A stretch of DNA of 6,635 bases from Planctomycetaceae bacterium (lineage in GTDB: Bacteria > Planctomycetota > Planctomycetia > Planctomycetales > Planctomycetaceae): positions 1 through 6,635 of the forward strand of contig JAESQE010000227.1 in the NCBI GenBank assembly GCA_016765335.1. Reading direction: 5' to 3'. The translations under genes were made by a program, and so were the position numbers. This document shows positions 1 through 5,899 of this stretch, in pieces. The notes under the pieces are model-generated. The model saw only the letters and a list, made by a program, of their open reading frames with translations, did not search any database and was not told the origin of the DNA. Positions within the stretch are counted from its first letter, which is position 1; the number at the start of each line of letters is the position of its first letter.

Positions 1-1952
1 AGAAAGAGGCAGAACGAGTCAGTGCTTTCGGTGAGATTTTGGATCAATCCCTGATGGAAATTTTAATTTACGATGCTCGAACTCTCCAATTTGTGCATGT
101 CAATCACGGAGCATGCGAAAATACTGGTTATAGCCTGGATGAACTTCGGACAATGACTCCGGTTGATATTAAGCCGGAGCATACACCCGAAAGTTTAAGG
201 AAAATACTGACTCCATTGTTAGAAGAATCTCAAAGCTGTATCGAATTCCAGACAATACATCGTCGTAAGAACGGTTCTGAATATCCGGTCAAAATACATC
301 TGGAAACCTCGATCCTTGATGAGCGTCCCGTTTTCGTTGCAACCATACTCGATATCACCGAGCAACTGCAGGCAGCTGAAAAGATTGAGGAACTAGCACG
401 CTTCCCGGATGAAGATACAAACCCAGTACTCCGTGCCTCGGCTGAGGGCAAATTGCTTTATGCAAATGCAGCCAGTGAACCGTTATTAAGTTACTGGGAA
501 ACCCAAGTTGATGGTTTGCTGCCCGGCGAAATGAATACTGCTTGCCAGCATGCCCTTGAATTAGGCGAGAATGCCAGACTGGAAAAAGTTATTGGTTTGC
601 AAACTTATGCAATGACGATCACACCAGTCCTCAAAGAAAACTATGTCAATATATACGGAATGGACATTACCTCTCGCAAGAGCGCGGAGTCTGCCAATCG
701 TGCCAAGAGCGAATTCCTAGCCAACATGAGCCATGAACTGCGTACACCCATGACAGCGATTCTTGGGTTTTCTGATATCCTACTTGATAGCGAAATAAAT
801 TTGGAAAACAAAGAGGCAGCCCGTACCATTAAACGAAACGGCGAATGTCTCATTGAACTGATTAATGATATTCTTGATTTATCAAAAATTGAGGAAGGAA
901 AAATTGATGTTGAACAAGTCGAATGTTCTCCTCATCAAATCGTTGATGATGTCGCCACGTTGATGAAAGTCAGAGCCGATGCCAAAGGTTTTCCGCTGGA
1001 AGTGCAATTCGATGGCCTGATCCCCGAAACAGTCTCTACCGATCCGACTCGTCTACGTCAGGTTCTTATTAATATTGTAGGCAATGCAATTAAGTTTACA
1101 GAAACAGGATCGGTTAAAATCGTCACGCGTTTCTTGAACCCACCGGGTCAAAAATCGTACCTGCGATTTGATGTGATTGATTCGGGTATCGGAATTGACC
1201 AAAGCAAAGCAGACAAGATTTTCCTGCCTTTCACTCAAGCAGATGGATCGACAACAAGACGATTTGGCGGAACCGGATTGGGGCTGGCGATCAGTAAACG
1301 CTTGACTGAACTGCTGGGCGGAAAAATTTCTGTCAGCAGTGCAATTGGTCAGGGAAGTACGTTTTCAATTACTGTTGCAGTTGAGGTGCTAGACGAAGTA
1401 CAGCTGCTCCAAAGTAATGTCAAGCCAGAAGCATCCAACAGGGAAGTAGTAAAGCTGGAAGCACCTGTGCCGAAAGTAGAAGAGGCCAAAACGTCAAGTG
1501 TAAATGTAGAAAATGTAGAAGCAGAAAACGTGACTCAGTTCTCGCAAGCCCCCTTGGATGGCTGCCGCATTCTGGTCGCAGAAGATGGATTGGACAATCA
1601 ACGACTCATCCACTTTCTTTTGAAAAAAACGGGGGCAACTATCACATTGGTCGAGAACGGTCAGATTGCTTTTGACTTGACCACAGAATCCATAGACCGC
1701 AACGAGCCGTTTGATGTCATTCTTATGGATATGCAAATGCCCGTGCTCGATGGTTACGAGGCAACACGAAACCTGCGAGACCATGGATATCGCGGTCCAA
1801 TTATTGCGTTAACTGCTCATGCAATGAGCAGCGACCGCCAAAAATGCCTGGATGCCGGATGCGATGATTACCTCACCAAGCCCATCGACAAAAAACAGCT
1901 GGACAGCATGGTCACAAGCTATGCGAATTCAGAAACCGCCGTTTCAGTGTAA
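1..1952 (+). CDS. Hybrid sensor histidine kinase (PAS-PAS-HisKA-HATPase_c-REC), 5' end outside window
   Basis: This is a cytoplasmic-type hybrid two-component kinase that autophosphorylates on His and passes the phosphate to its own receiver domain. The frame is open to the left edge: codons from position 3 read KEAERVSAFGEI straight into the first PAS domain, so the TTG at 39 is not the start and the N-terminus is missing. Numbering residues from that TTG, PAS 1 is about 1-108 and PAS 2 about 118-212 (TNPVLRASAEGKLLYAN). The H-box SEFLANMSHELRTPM has phospho-His 232. The ATPase domain has N-box N345/N349, G1 DSGIGID (381-387), F-box FLPFTQ and G2 FGGTGLGL (409-416). A Glu/Val-rich linker (450-505) precedes REC (509-627) with acidic pair E515/D516, phospho-acceptor D564, T592 and K614. 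All key residues are present, so it should be active. No Hpt domain follows, so any onward phosphotransfer needs a partner encoded elsewhere. No transmembrane segment is visible in this part. The signal is unknown. It converges on the PPOx gene 66 bp away. Confidence 0.95.
   Translation, partial: KEAERVSAFGEILDQSLMEILIYDARTLQFVHVNHGACENTGYSLDELRTMTPVDIKPEHTPESLRKILTPLLEESQSCIEFQTIHRRKNGSEYPVKIHLETSILDERPVFVATILDITEQLQAAEKIEELARFPDEDTNPVLRASAEGKLLYANAASEPLLSYWETQVDGLLPGEMNTACQHALELGENARLEKVIGLQTYAMTITPVLKENYVNIYGMDITSRKSAESANRAKSEFLANMSHELRTPMTAILGFSDILLDSEINLENKEAARTIKRNGECLIELINDILDLSKIEEGKIDVEQVECSPHQIVDDVATLMKVRADAKGFPLEVQFDGLIPETVSTDPTRLRQVLINIVGNAIKFTETGSVKIVTRFLNPPGQKSYLRFDVIDSGIGIDQSKADKIFLPFTQADGSTTRRFGGTGLGLAISKRLTELLGGKISVSSAIGQGSTFSITVAVEVLDEVQLLQSNVKPEASNREVVKLEAPVPKVEEAKTSSVNVENVEAENVTQFSQAPLDGCRILVAEDGLDNQRLIHFLLKKTGATITLVENGQIAFDLTTESIDRNEPFDVILMDMQMPVLDGYEATRNLRDHGYRGPIIALTAHAMSSDRQKCLDAGCDDYLTKPIDKKQLDSMVTSYANSETAVSV
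1503..1520 (+). repeat. Perfect 9-bp tandem duplication in the kinase linker
   Basis: AATGTAGAA occurs twice back to back, in frame, and encodes NVE-NVE (residues 489-494) in the flexible linker between the ATPase and receiver domains. The following codons (AENV) look like a decayed further unit. The number of units could change without breaking the frame. This is a small local duplication with no evident function beyond linker length. Confidence 0.7.
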
Positions 1953-1989
1953 AGAAAACGGAGGCCGTTGCGAGCAGGCTGCGTTGCTC
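1951..1989 (-). terminator. Weak candidate terminator in the convergent kinase/PPOx gap
   Basis: The 66-bp gap between the two convergent stop codons holds two short hairpins. GAGCA/TGCTC (1972-1976 with 1985-1989) has an 8-nt loop. AACGG/CCGTT (1957-1961 with 1965-1969) has a 3-nt loop. Read on the - strand, the second hairpin is followed at once by TTCTTT, an intrinsic-terminator-like arrangement for the PPOx gene. Stems of only 5 bp and an interrupted T-run make this weak. No comparable + strand terminator for the kinase is apparent. Confidence 0.3.
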
Positions 1990-2018
1990 TTTGCCTTCAT
2001 CAAACTGAATCGTCATCT

Positions 2019-2645
2019 CTACGGTTTGTTGCGAACTGTTTCCCGCTGTTCGTACTCAGATATTTTTGACTGAAGTTCCTGAATTTCTGCTTGCTGTTTT
2101 TCGATAATCGGGGCAACAGTCGACTGCAAAAATCGCTTATGGATGTGCTGTGGACAGTTGATGTCCCAAGCTTCTATCGAAAACAGAATCGCTCGTTCGA
2201 CTCTTCCTGAATACTCTGGATCTTCCAACTGTTTGAGCAGAACCGGGTCATCTTCTACAACCTTTGCTGTCCCCCAGATTTTAATGCGACGGCTGTTGAC
2301 ATAATCCATCAGAAAAATAAAGGCCTGCGGATTATCTGAGAGATTTCCAAGCGTAATGTATTGGCGGTTGCCACCAAAGTCTGCAAACCCGAGTGTTTTC
2401 TCGTCGATCACTTTCAGAACCCCCGGTGCACCTCCGCGATATTGAATATAGGGCTGGCCTTTCGCATTGGCTGTCCCGAGGTAGAACATATCCAGTCCTG
2501 CAAGAAATGCAGTCAATTCGGAAGTAACGGCTGTTTGCCAGCCACGGCCCTGTTCTACTTTGGAGTAAGAAGCACGAGAACCTTTTTCGGCCTGTATATT
2601 TTTGACCGTAGAAGTGAAAGCAATATCACTGGAAAACGGAATCAT
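2019..2645 (-). CDS. PPOx-class (pyridoxamine 5'-phosphate oxidase-like) flavin-nucleotide-binding protein
   Basis: This 208-residue soluble protein belongs to the split-barrel flavin-binding superfamily of pyridoxamine-phosphate oxidase-like proteins, which bind FMN or F420 and usually carry out uncharacterised redox reactions. The core spans about residues 40-135: MFYLGTANAKGQPYIQYRGG, then a loop with FADFGGNRQY, then NLSDNPQAFIFLMD and RRIKIWGTAKVV. WDINCPQHI (160-168) is typical of the longer predicted FMN-binding members. The C-terminus (about 179-203) is Gln/Glu-rich and probably a short coiled coil. The ATG at 2645 is supported by AGGA at 2654-2657, 8 nt upstream. It is the last gene of the TetR/AhpD-like/PPOx block, but a strong terminator lies 26 nt before its start, so expression probably depends on read-through or an unseen internal promoter. 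The family call is firm. Substrate and cofactor are not determinable, and true pyridoxamine-phosphate oxidase activity is unlikely. Confidence 0.88.
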   Translation of the reverse strand: MIPFSSDIAFTSTVKNIQAEKGSRASYSKVEQGRGWQTAVTSELTAFLAGLDMFYLGTANAKGQPYIQYRGGAPGVLKVIDEKTLGFADFGGNRQYITLGNLSDNPQAFIFLMDYVNSRRIKIWGTAKVVEDDPVLLKQLEDPEYSGRVERAILFSIEAWDINCPQHIHKRFLQSTVAPIIEKQQAEIQELQSKISEYEQRETVRNKP

Positions 2646-2671
2646 GAGATCGATCCTAAAAAGTCAGATGC

Positions 2672-2723
2672 AAAAAAAAAGGATCACCGAACCTTGCAAA
2701 GTTTTTTGACAAGGCTCAGCGAT
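2672..2723 (-). terminator. Strong intrinsic terminator/attenuator between the AhpD-like and PPOx genes
   Basis: Read on the - strand, the arm at 2723-2710 pairs with the arm at 2696-2683 over 14 consecutive positions: 11 Watson-Crick plus 3 G-U. After one bulged T the helix continues with CAAA/TTTG closing an AAAC tetraloop. The stem is followed by CC and nine T residues (2680-2672). On the + strand three of the pairs become A-C mismatches and no T-run follows, so the element is directional and serves the - strand. It lies 20 nt past the AhpD-like stop codon and ends 26 nt before the PPOx ATG, leaving that gene's AGGA outside the stem. Confidence 0.85.
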
Positions 2724-2742
2724 TTCTCCTTCGGATTCTTGG

Positions 2743-3318
2743 CTACACAGTGGTTTCGCAAACCGCGTCACTCGGGCAGCTTTGCACCGGCTCGGCTCGG
2801 GGGATATCCAGTTCCGTATCAGCGACGTTGTTCAGAAAGTTCGTAAAACAGCCCAGCACAACACTGGTAACAATCTCTACGATTCCCGCATCGTCGAACC
2901 CTGCACCTCGGACTTTTTTGAGTTGTTCGTCACTCACATTGCCTCGACTTTCCAAAACTGCTTCTGCAAACTTCAGAGCTGCATCAGTCCGTGGGTCACT
3001 GGCTGAAGACGTGCGACCTGCGAGAACGTCTTCAGCTGTCAATCCTGCACTCGGAGCAACTGCACTAAGTATTGAAGTGCAGTAATCGCAAGAGTTTGAC
3101 TGGCTGGTTGAGAGTTTCACTTGGTTGTGCAGCTTTTCACCGATCGAAGAATTCCCGATCGCCTGGCTGAACACAAGATAACTTTCTAACACTGCCGGAG
3201 AATTCGCCATCACTTTGGCAACATTGGGAGTCATGCCAAATGCCTGCTCCACAGTATCCAGCAATTCTTTCGTGTGCCCTTGAGCAGATGTAGGGTCTAC
3301 AGATTTTAAACGTTGCAT
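2743..3318 (-). CDS. Carboxymuconolactone decarboxylase / AhpD-like family protein with altered active site
   Basis: This 191-residue all-alpha protein belongs to the CMD/AhpD family, whose redox-active members use a CxxC dithiol in peroxide or disulfide chemistry. Two CMD-like repeats are visible. The first holds KLSTSQSNSCDYC (C77, C80). The second is about residues 110-172 (RTDAALKFAEAVLESRG, then DAGIVEIVTSVVLGCFTNFLNNVADTELD). The usual motif is E-x11-C-x2-C-x3-H. Here the Glu position is Asn65 and the His position is Leu84, so the dithiol remains but its proton relay is gone. Two more cysteines (C181, C187) lie in a C-terminal tail past the normal end of the fold. The ATG at 3318 has AAGGA (3327-3331) at 8-nt spacing. 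A palindromic operator lies 70-99 bp upstream and a strong terminator follows, so this gene is probably its own main transcript, controlled by the adjacent TetR. Family membership is secure; enzymatic activity is doubtful. Confidence 0.9.
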   Translation of the reverse strand: MQRLKSVDPTSAQGHTKELLDTVEQAFGMTPNVAKVMANSPAVLESYLVFSQAIGNSSIGEKLHNQVKLSTSQSNSCDYCTSILSAVAPSAGLTAEDVLAGRTSSASDPRTDAALKFAEAVLESRGNVSDEQLKKVRGAGFDDAGIVEIVTSVVLGCFTNFLNNVADTELDIPRAEPVQSCPSDAVCETTV

Positions 3319-3357
3319 AGCAAATTTCCTTCAATCAAAAAAACATCATAAACATTG

Positions 3358-3376
3358 GCTGGGTAACACACCCAGC
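3358..3376 (-). promoter_or_regulatory. Hairpin in the 5' leader of the AhpD-like gene
   Basis: GCTGGGT (3358-3364) and ACCCAGC (3370-3376) form a perfect 7-bp stem with a 5-nt loop. It lies between the operator and the Shine-Dalgarno sequence, about 40 nt before the ATG. No T-run follows on the - strand, so it is not a standard terminator. The same GCTGGGT/ACCCAGC pair recurs downstream of the sulfatase, so it may be a dispersed repeat rather than a leader regulator. Confidence 0.6.
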
Positions 3377-3387
3377 TCATAAACAGC

Positions 3388-3417
3388 AGTTATATACAGA
3401 CAGGTCTGTATATAACT
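3388..3417. promoter_or_regulatory. TetR operator, 30-bp perfect palindrome upstream of the AhpD-like gene
   Basis: Two perfectly complementary 14-bp arms flank a central AG. The core 3394-3411 is ATACAGACAGGTCTGTAT, and symmetry continues outward to AGTT...AACT. This core is identical to the reverse complement of the palindrome in the tetR promoter. The TATATA in the arm nearest the gene (3391-3396) occupies the same place relative to the core as the tetR -10 box. It could be the -10 of the AhpD-like promoter, giving a leader of roughly 65 nt. A convincing -35 is not visible. Binding here would block transcription. Confidence 0.85.
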
Positions 3418-3444
3418 TGGTAAATAAAACGAAACAATTCCTCT

Positions 3445-4020
3445 TCACTTTTGCTTAGACACCATCGCAAACGCTGCCTGCCTGGCGACATCAGCCGCAT
3501 CAGGATTCCCATCAATCACAGCCGTAACGATGGCTCCTTCAACAAGCATTGAAATCGCCGGAGCAACAGACGCAGCTTTCGGTCCTGCGACCTCAATCAC
3601 AATTTCCCTGATCATTTTATGAAATGCGACTTTGTGCTGAGCAGAGAAGATGGCTGCCGGATGATTCGGATCTGCCAACTCCACCGTAGCATTAATAAAG
3701 GCGCAACCTCGAAATCCTAAACTTTCGAACCACTGCTTCAAAGCCGCAAAAAACGCTTGCAGCCGATCCAGCCCCTGGGCGACATTCCGCTCAATTTCAG
3801 TTTCGAAGAATTTATTGATCTTCTCATCCCGAAACTGCAACACCGCCAGTATCAAATCATCCTTAGAAGCAAAGTGGTTGTACAAAGTCATCTTGGCAAC
3901 TCCCGCCTCTGCAATGATGCGATCGATGCCAACAGCCCGTACTCCTTCTGCATAAAACAGTTTTTCACCCGTTACGATGATTCGATCGCGGGCGCTAGAT
4001 TTGGTTCGTGCTTCGCTCAT
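3445..4020 (-). CDS. TetR/AcrR-family transcriptional regulator, probably autoregulated
   Basis: This 191-residue protein has the standard one-domain-plus-HTH layout of TetR repressors. The DNA-binding region is about residues 10-57, with EKLFYAEGVRAVGIDRI, IAEAGVAKMTLYNHF (recognition helix) and ASKDDLI. The ligand/dimer domain contains GFRGCAFINA (103-111) followed by ELADPNHPA, a signature shared by many TetR proteins of oxidoreductase-linked operons. Cys106 is the only cysteine. No good Shine-Dalgarno precedes the ATG at 4020. Instead a promoter ends 6 nt upstream, which predicts a leaderless message. One palindrome sits in its own promoter and an identical core precedes the AhpD-like gene, so it most likely represses both. 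The start is supported because the HTH begins at the usual distance from residue 1. The inducer is unknown. Confidence 0.95.
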   Translation of the reverse strand: MSEARTKSSARDRIIVTGEKLFYAEGVRAVGIDRIIAEAGVAKMTLYNHFASKDDLILAVLQFRDEKINKFFETEIERNVAQGLDRLQAFFAALKQWFESLGFRGCAFINATVELADPNHPAAIFSAQHKVAFHKMIREIVIEVAGPKAASVAPAISMLVEGAIVTAVIDGNPDAADVARQAAFAMVSKQK

Positions 4021-4026
4021 GACTTA

Positions 4027-4054
4027 AATATACAGACCTGTCTGTATCTGTCAA
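4027..4054 (-). promoter_or_regulatory. Sigma70-type promoter of the tetR gene
   Basis: On the - strand a perfect -35 TTGACA (4054-4049) is followed after 16 nt by TATATT (4032-4027), five of six matches to the -10 consensus. The expected start point, about 7 nt past the -10, coincides with the A of the ATG at 4020. The TetR palindrome fills the spacer and touches the -10 box, so repressor binding would directly exclude RNA polymerase. Confidence 0.75.
4030..4047. promoter_or_regulatory. TetR operator inside the tetR promoter, 18-bp palindrome
   Basis: ATACAGACCTGTCTGTAT is a perfect palindrome apart from its 2-bp centre (8-bp arms). It is identical, as reverse complement, to the core of the operator at 3394-3411. 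Symmetry stops at 18 bp here but extends to 30 bp at the other site. The AGAC/GTCT half-sites resemble those known for several TetR-family regulators. Its position between the -35 and -10 boxes implies negative autoregulation. Confidence 0.9.
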
Positions 4055-4074
4055 GCCGAATCATTGGAGTATTC

Positions 4075-4200
4075 TGAAAATTCTTTTTGTGAGATCAGAT
4101 TGCCACGAACTCGCGATTCATTTTACTCAACAGATCAGCCTCGACTGGAATTGCTGAGGGCAACAACGTATCTTGTGGAGAGTCTTGAGAATTCTTTTTG
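4075..4200 (+). repeat. 15-bp direct repeat in the tetR/sulfatase divergent gap
   Basis: TGAAAATTCTTTTTG (4075-4089) and TGAGAATTCTTTTTG (4186-4200) match at 14 of 15 positions, 111 bp apart. They are the only notable structure I see in the 229 bp between the tetR promoter and the sulfatase. No clear promoter for the sulfatase, RNA gene or conserved ORF is visible. The repeat is AT-rich, so chance similarity is possible. Confidence 0.4.
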
Positions 4201-4283
4201 AGGCTATTGGTTCGTAGGGGACATGAAAACACTCGGGATTTCTTCTGAGATGGTCAATCATAAACTAAGGGATACAAAGCAAG

Positions 4284-5768
4284 ATGGTCCGAAAGACACT
4301 TTTACTTCTGTTGTTTGCCTGCATGGTGCTGGTTGGGAAAATCGAAATCGCGAATGCGGATCGACCGAATGTGATTTTCATTCTCACTGATGATCAGCGG
4401 TCTGATCAGCTTGGCTGCGAAGGGCATCCTTATTTGAAGACGCCTCATATTGATCGCTTGGCCAAAGAAGGTGTTCGCTTTTCGAACATGTTTGTCACGA
4501 CTTCACTTTGTTCGCCGTCTCGCGCTTCGTTTCTTTCGGGGTTGTATGCGAACACACATGGAGTGACTAATAACTTCACCGATTACCCTCGTGATCTGGC
4601 GAGCTTTCCGAAGCAGCTGCAAAAATCCGGATACGAAACAGCCTATATCGGAAAATGGCACATGGGCGAAGCCGATGATTCCAGGCGACCCGGATTCGAT
4701 TACTGGGTGACCCATAAAGGACAAGGGCAATATTACGACACCGAGTTCAACGTCAACGGAGACCGAAAAGTTGTGCCCGGCTACTATTCAGAAGTCATCA
4801 CCGATATGGCAATTGACTGGCTCGATAAGAAGCCAAAGTCCAAGCCGTTCATGTTGGTCCTGGGCCACAAAGCTCCGCACACGCCGTTTACTCCAGAGGA
4901 AAAATACGAACACGTTTTTGATGGCATCGATGTCGGTTATCCTCGCACTGCATTTCATTTGGAAGGCAAACCGAAATGGATTGAGCAACGGCTCGATACC
5001 TGGCACGGAATTTATGGTCCGCTGTACGGCTTCCGAGAAAAGTTCCCAGATCGCTCTGCGGCTGCGGTTCTTGATTTCGAACTGTTCGTAAAATCTTATA
5101 CCGCTAGTATCATTTCCGTGGATGACAGCGTTGGTCGTCTCTATGAATCGCTGAAAAAAAGACGTTTACTTGAAAACACCGTCATCATTTTCGCAGGAGA
5201 CAACGGCATGTTCCTGGGCGAACATGGAATGTCTGATAAACGAGCGATGCACGAGCCAAGTATTCGCGTCCCGATGATTGTGCGGTATCCAAATTTGATT
5301 AAACCGGGCACTGTCATCGACCAGCAAGTTCTCAATATCGATCTGGCTCCCAGTATTGTCGAGTTGTGCGATGCTCCTGCTCTGAAAGATATTCATGGAA
5401 AATCGTGGGTCCAACTTCTTAAAGGAAATACCAAGGATTGGCGAACAGCCTGGTATTACGAATACAACTACGAAAAACAGTTCCCTTACACGCCAAATGT
5501 GCGGGGAATCCGAACCGATCGTTGGAAGTACATGCGATATCCACACGGCGATAGCAAACCAGATCGGCACATGGCTGAACTGTATGATATGAAAAACGAT
5601 CCGGGCGAGAAAACCAACTTGGTCAACAAGCCAGAGCACAAACAGTTGGTTGCTCAACTGAAAAAACAGCTCAATGAGTTAATGGCTGAAACTGGCGATC
5701 AGGCCTGGACGACGATGCCTTTAGATGGCGGGATCAAAACAGGACTGCCTGATAAAAGCATTCGGTAA
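4284..5768 (+). CDS. Secreted sulfatase (S1 family, formylglycine-dependent)
   Basis: This 494-residue sulfatase hydrolyses sulfate esters, probably on a sulfated polysaccharide or glycan, outside the cytoplasm. An N-terminal signal peptide is clear: VRK, a hydrophobic run of about 14 residues, and a likely cleavage site ANA|DRP after residue 25. Catalytic elements are complete: D36-D37 (calcium), CSPSR with formylglycine precursor C76 and R80, GKWHMG (K124, H126), GHKAPHTPF (H195, H199), [12 protein letters not shown] (D306, N307) and K319. The C-terminal subdomain includes [15 protein letters not shown] and [17 protein letters not shown], typical of iduronate-2-sulfatase-like and N-acetylglucosamine-6-sulfatase-like bacterial enzymes. 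Length is normal. AAGGGA (4267-4272) lies 11 nt before the ATG, a slightly long spacing. Activity requires a formylglycine-generating enzyme, not encoded here. It is divergent from tetR and shows no operon partner. The exact substrate cannot be assigned by eye. Confidence 0.95.
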   Translation: MVRKTLLLLLFACMVLVGKIEIANADRPNVIFILTDDQRSDQLGCEGHPYLKTPHIDRLAKEGVRFSNMFVTTSLCSPSRASFLSGLYANTHGVTNNFTDYPRDLASFPKQLQKSGYETAYIGKWHMGEADDSRRPGFDYWVTHKGQGQYYDTEFNVNGDRKVVPGYYSEVITDMAIDWLDKKPKSKPFMLVLGHKAPHTPFTPEEKYEHVFDGIDVGYPRTAFHLEGKPKWIEQRLDTWHGIYGPLYGFREKFPDRSAAAVLDFELFVKSYTASIISVDDSVGRLYESLKKRRLLENTVIIFAGDNGMFLGEHGMSDKRAMHEPSIRVPMIVRYPNLIKPGTVIDQQVLNIDLAPSIVELCDAPALKDIHGKSWVQLLKGNTKDWRTAWYYEYNYEKQFPYTPNVRGIRTDRWKYMRYPHGDSKPDRHMAELYDMKNDPGEKTNLVNKPEHKQLVAQLKKQLNELMAETGDQAWTTMPLDGGIKTGLPDKSIR

Positions 5769-5780
5769 TTAAAGTAGGGG

Positions 5781-5852
5781 CCGCGACTGCGGACCGAAAC
5801 TTGCTGGGTTACGTAAAAACTAACCCAGCCTACTGACTAACCCAGCTTACTG
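5781..5852 (+). repeat. Hairpins plus 17-bp tandem repeat between sulfatase and chorismate mutase
   Basis: The 131-bp gap holds three linked structures. CCGC/GCGG (5781-5784 with 5789-5792) forms a small hairpin. GCTGGGTTA (5803-5811) and TAACCCAGC (5821-5829) form a perfect 9-bp stem with a 9-nt loop. CTAACCCAGCCTACTG (5820-5835) is repeated as CTAACCCAGCTTACTG (5837-5852) with one mismatch and a 17-bp period. Either TAACCCAGC copy can pair with the single GCTGGGTTA, so two alternative hairpins are possible. No T-run follows, so this is not an evident intrinsic terminator. It looks like a dispersed intergenic repeat and shares its stem with the hairpin at 3358-3376. Confidence 0.7.
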
Positions 5853-5899
5853 CTGACTCTTCACCAGTTGATTTTGTGGGATAAATAAAAGGATATCTG

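Noticed and set aside
39..41. TTG as the start codon of the hybrid kinase
   Set aside because: The reading frame stays open to position 3 and the upstream residues read like the helix that leads into the PAS domain, so the gene starts before the window.
2750..3085. Long + strand ORF opposite the AhpD-like gene
   Set aside because: It is a shadow of a strongly supported - strand gene; its Ser/Thr/Ala-rich translation has no domain character.
4030..4047. Control of the divergent sulfatase by the same TetR operator
   Set aside because: The site is about 236 bp upstream of the sulfatase ATG and is fully explained by its place in the tetR promoter; no second copy lies nearer the sulfatase.
4311..4325. 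Lipoprotein signal in the sulfatase (LFAC, Cys13)
   Set aside because: The Cys falls in the middle of the hydrophobic run and Phe at -2 is unfavourable; the ANA|D site after residue 25 fits a standard signal peptide better.
4223..4390. Small + strand ORF (55 codons plus stop) with GGGG just before its ATG, overlapping the sulfatase start
   Set aside because: Its Shine-Dalgarno spacing is too short, its residues look random, and most of it lies out of frame over the signal-peptide region of a clear gene.
5166..5657. 163-codon - strand ORF opposite the sulfatase
   Set aside because: The sulfatase motifs on the + strand are continuous through this region; the opposite frame has no recognisable features and is a shadow.
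5781..5852. Rho-independent terminator for the sulfatase
   Set aside because: The hairpins are good but none is followed by a T-run on the + strand.
5803..5852. CRISPR-like array from the repeated TAACCCAGC units
   Set aside because: There are only two adjacent units of 17 bp with no spacers and no cas gene.
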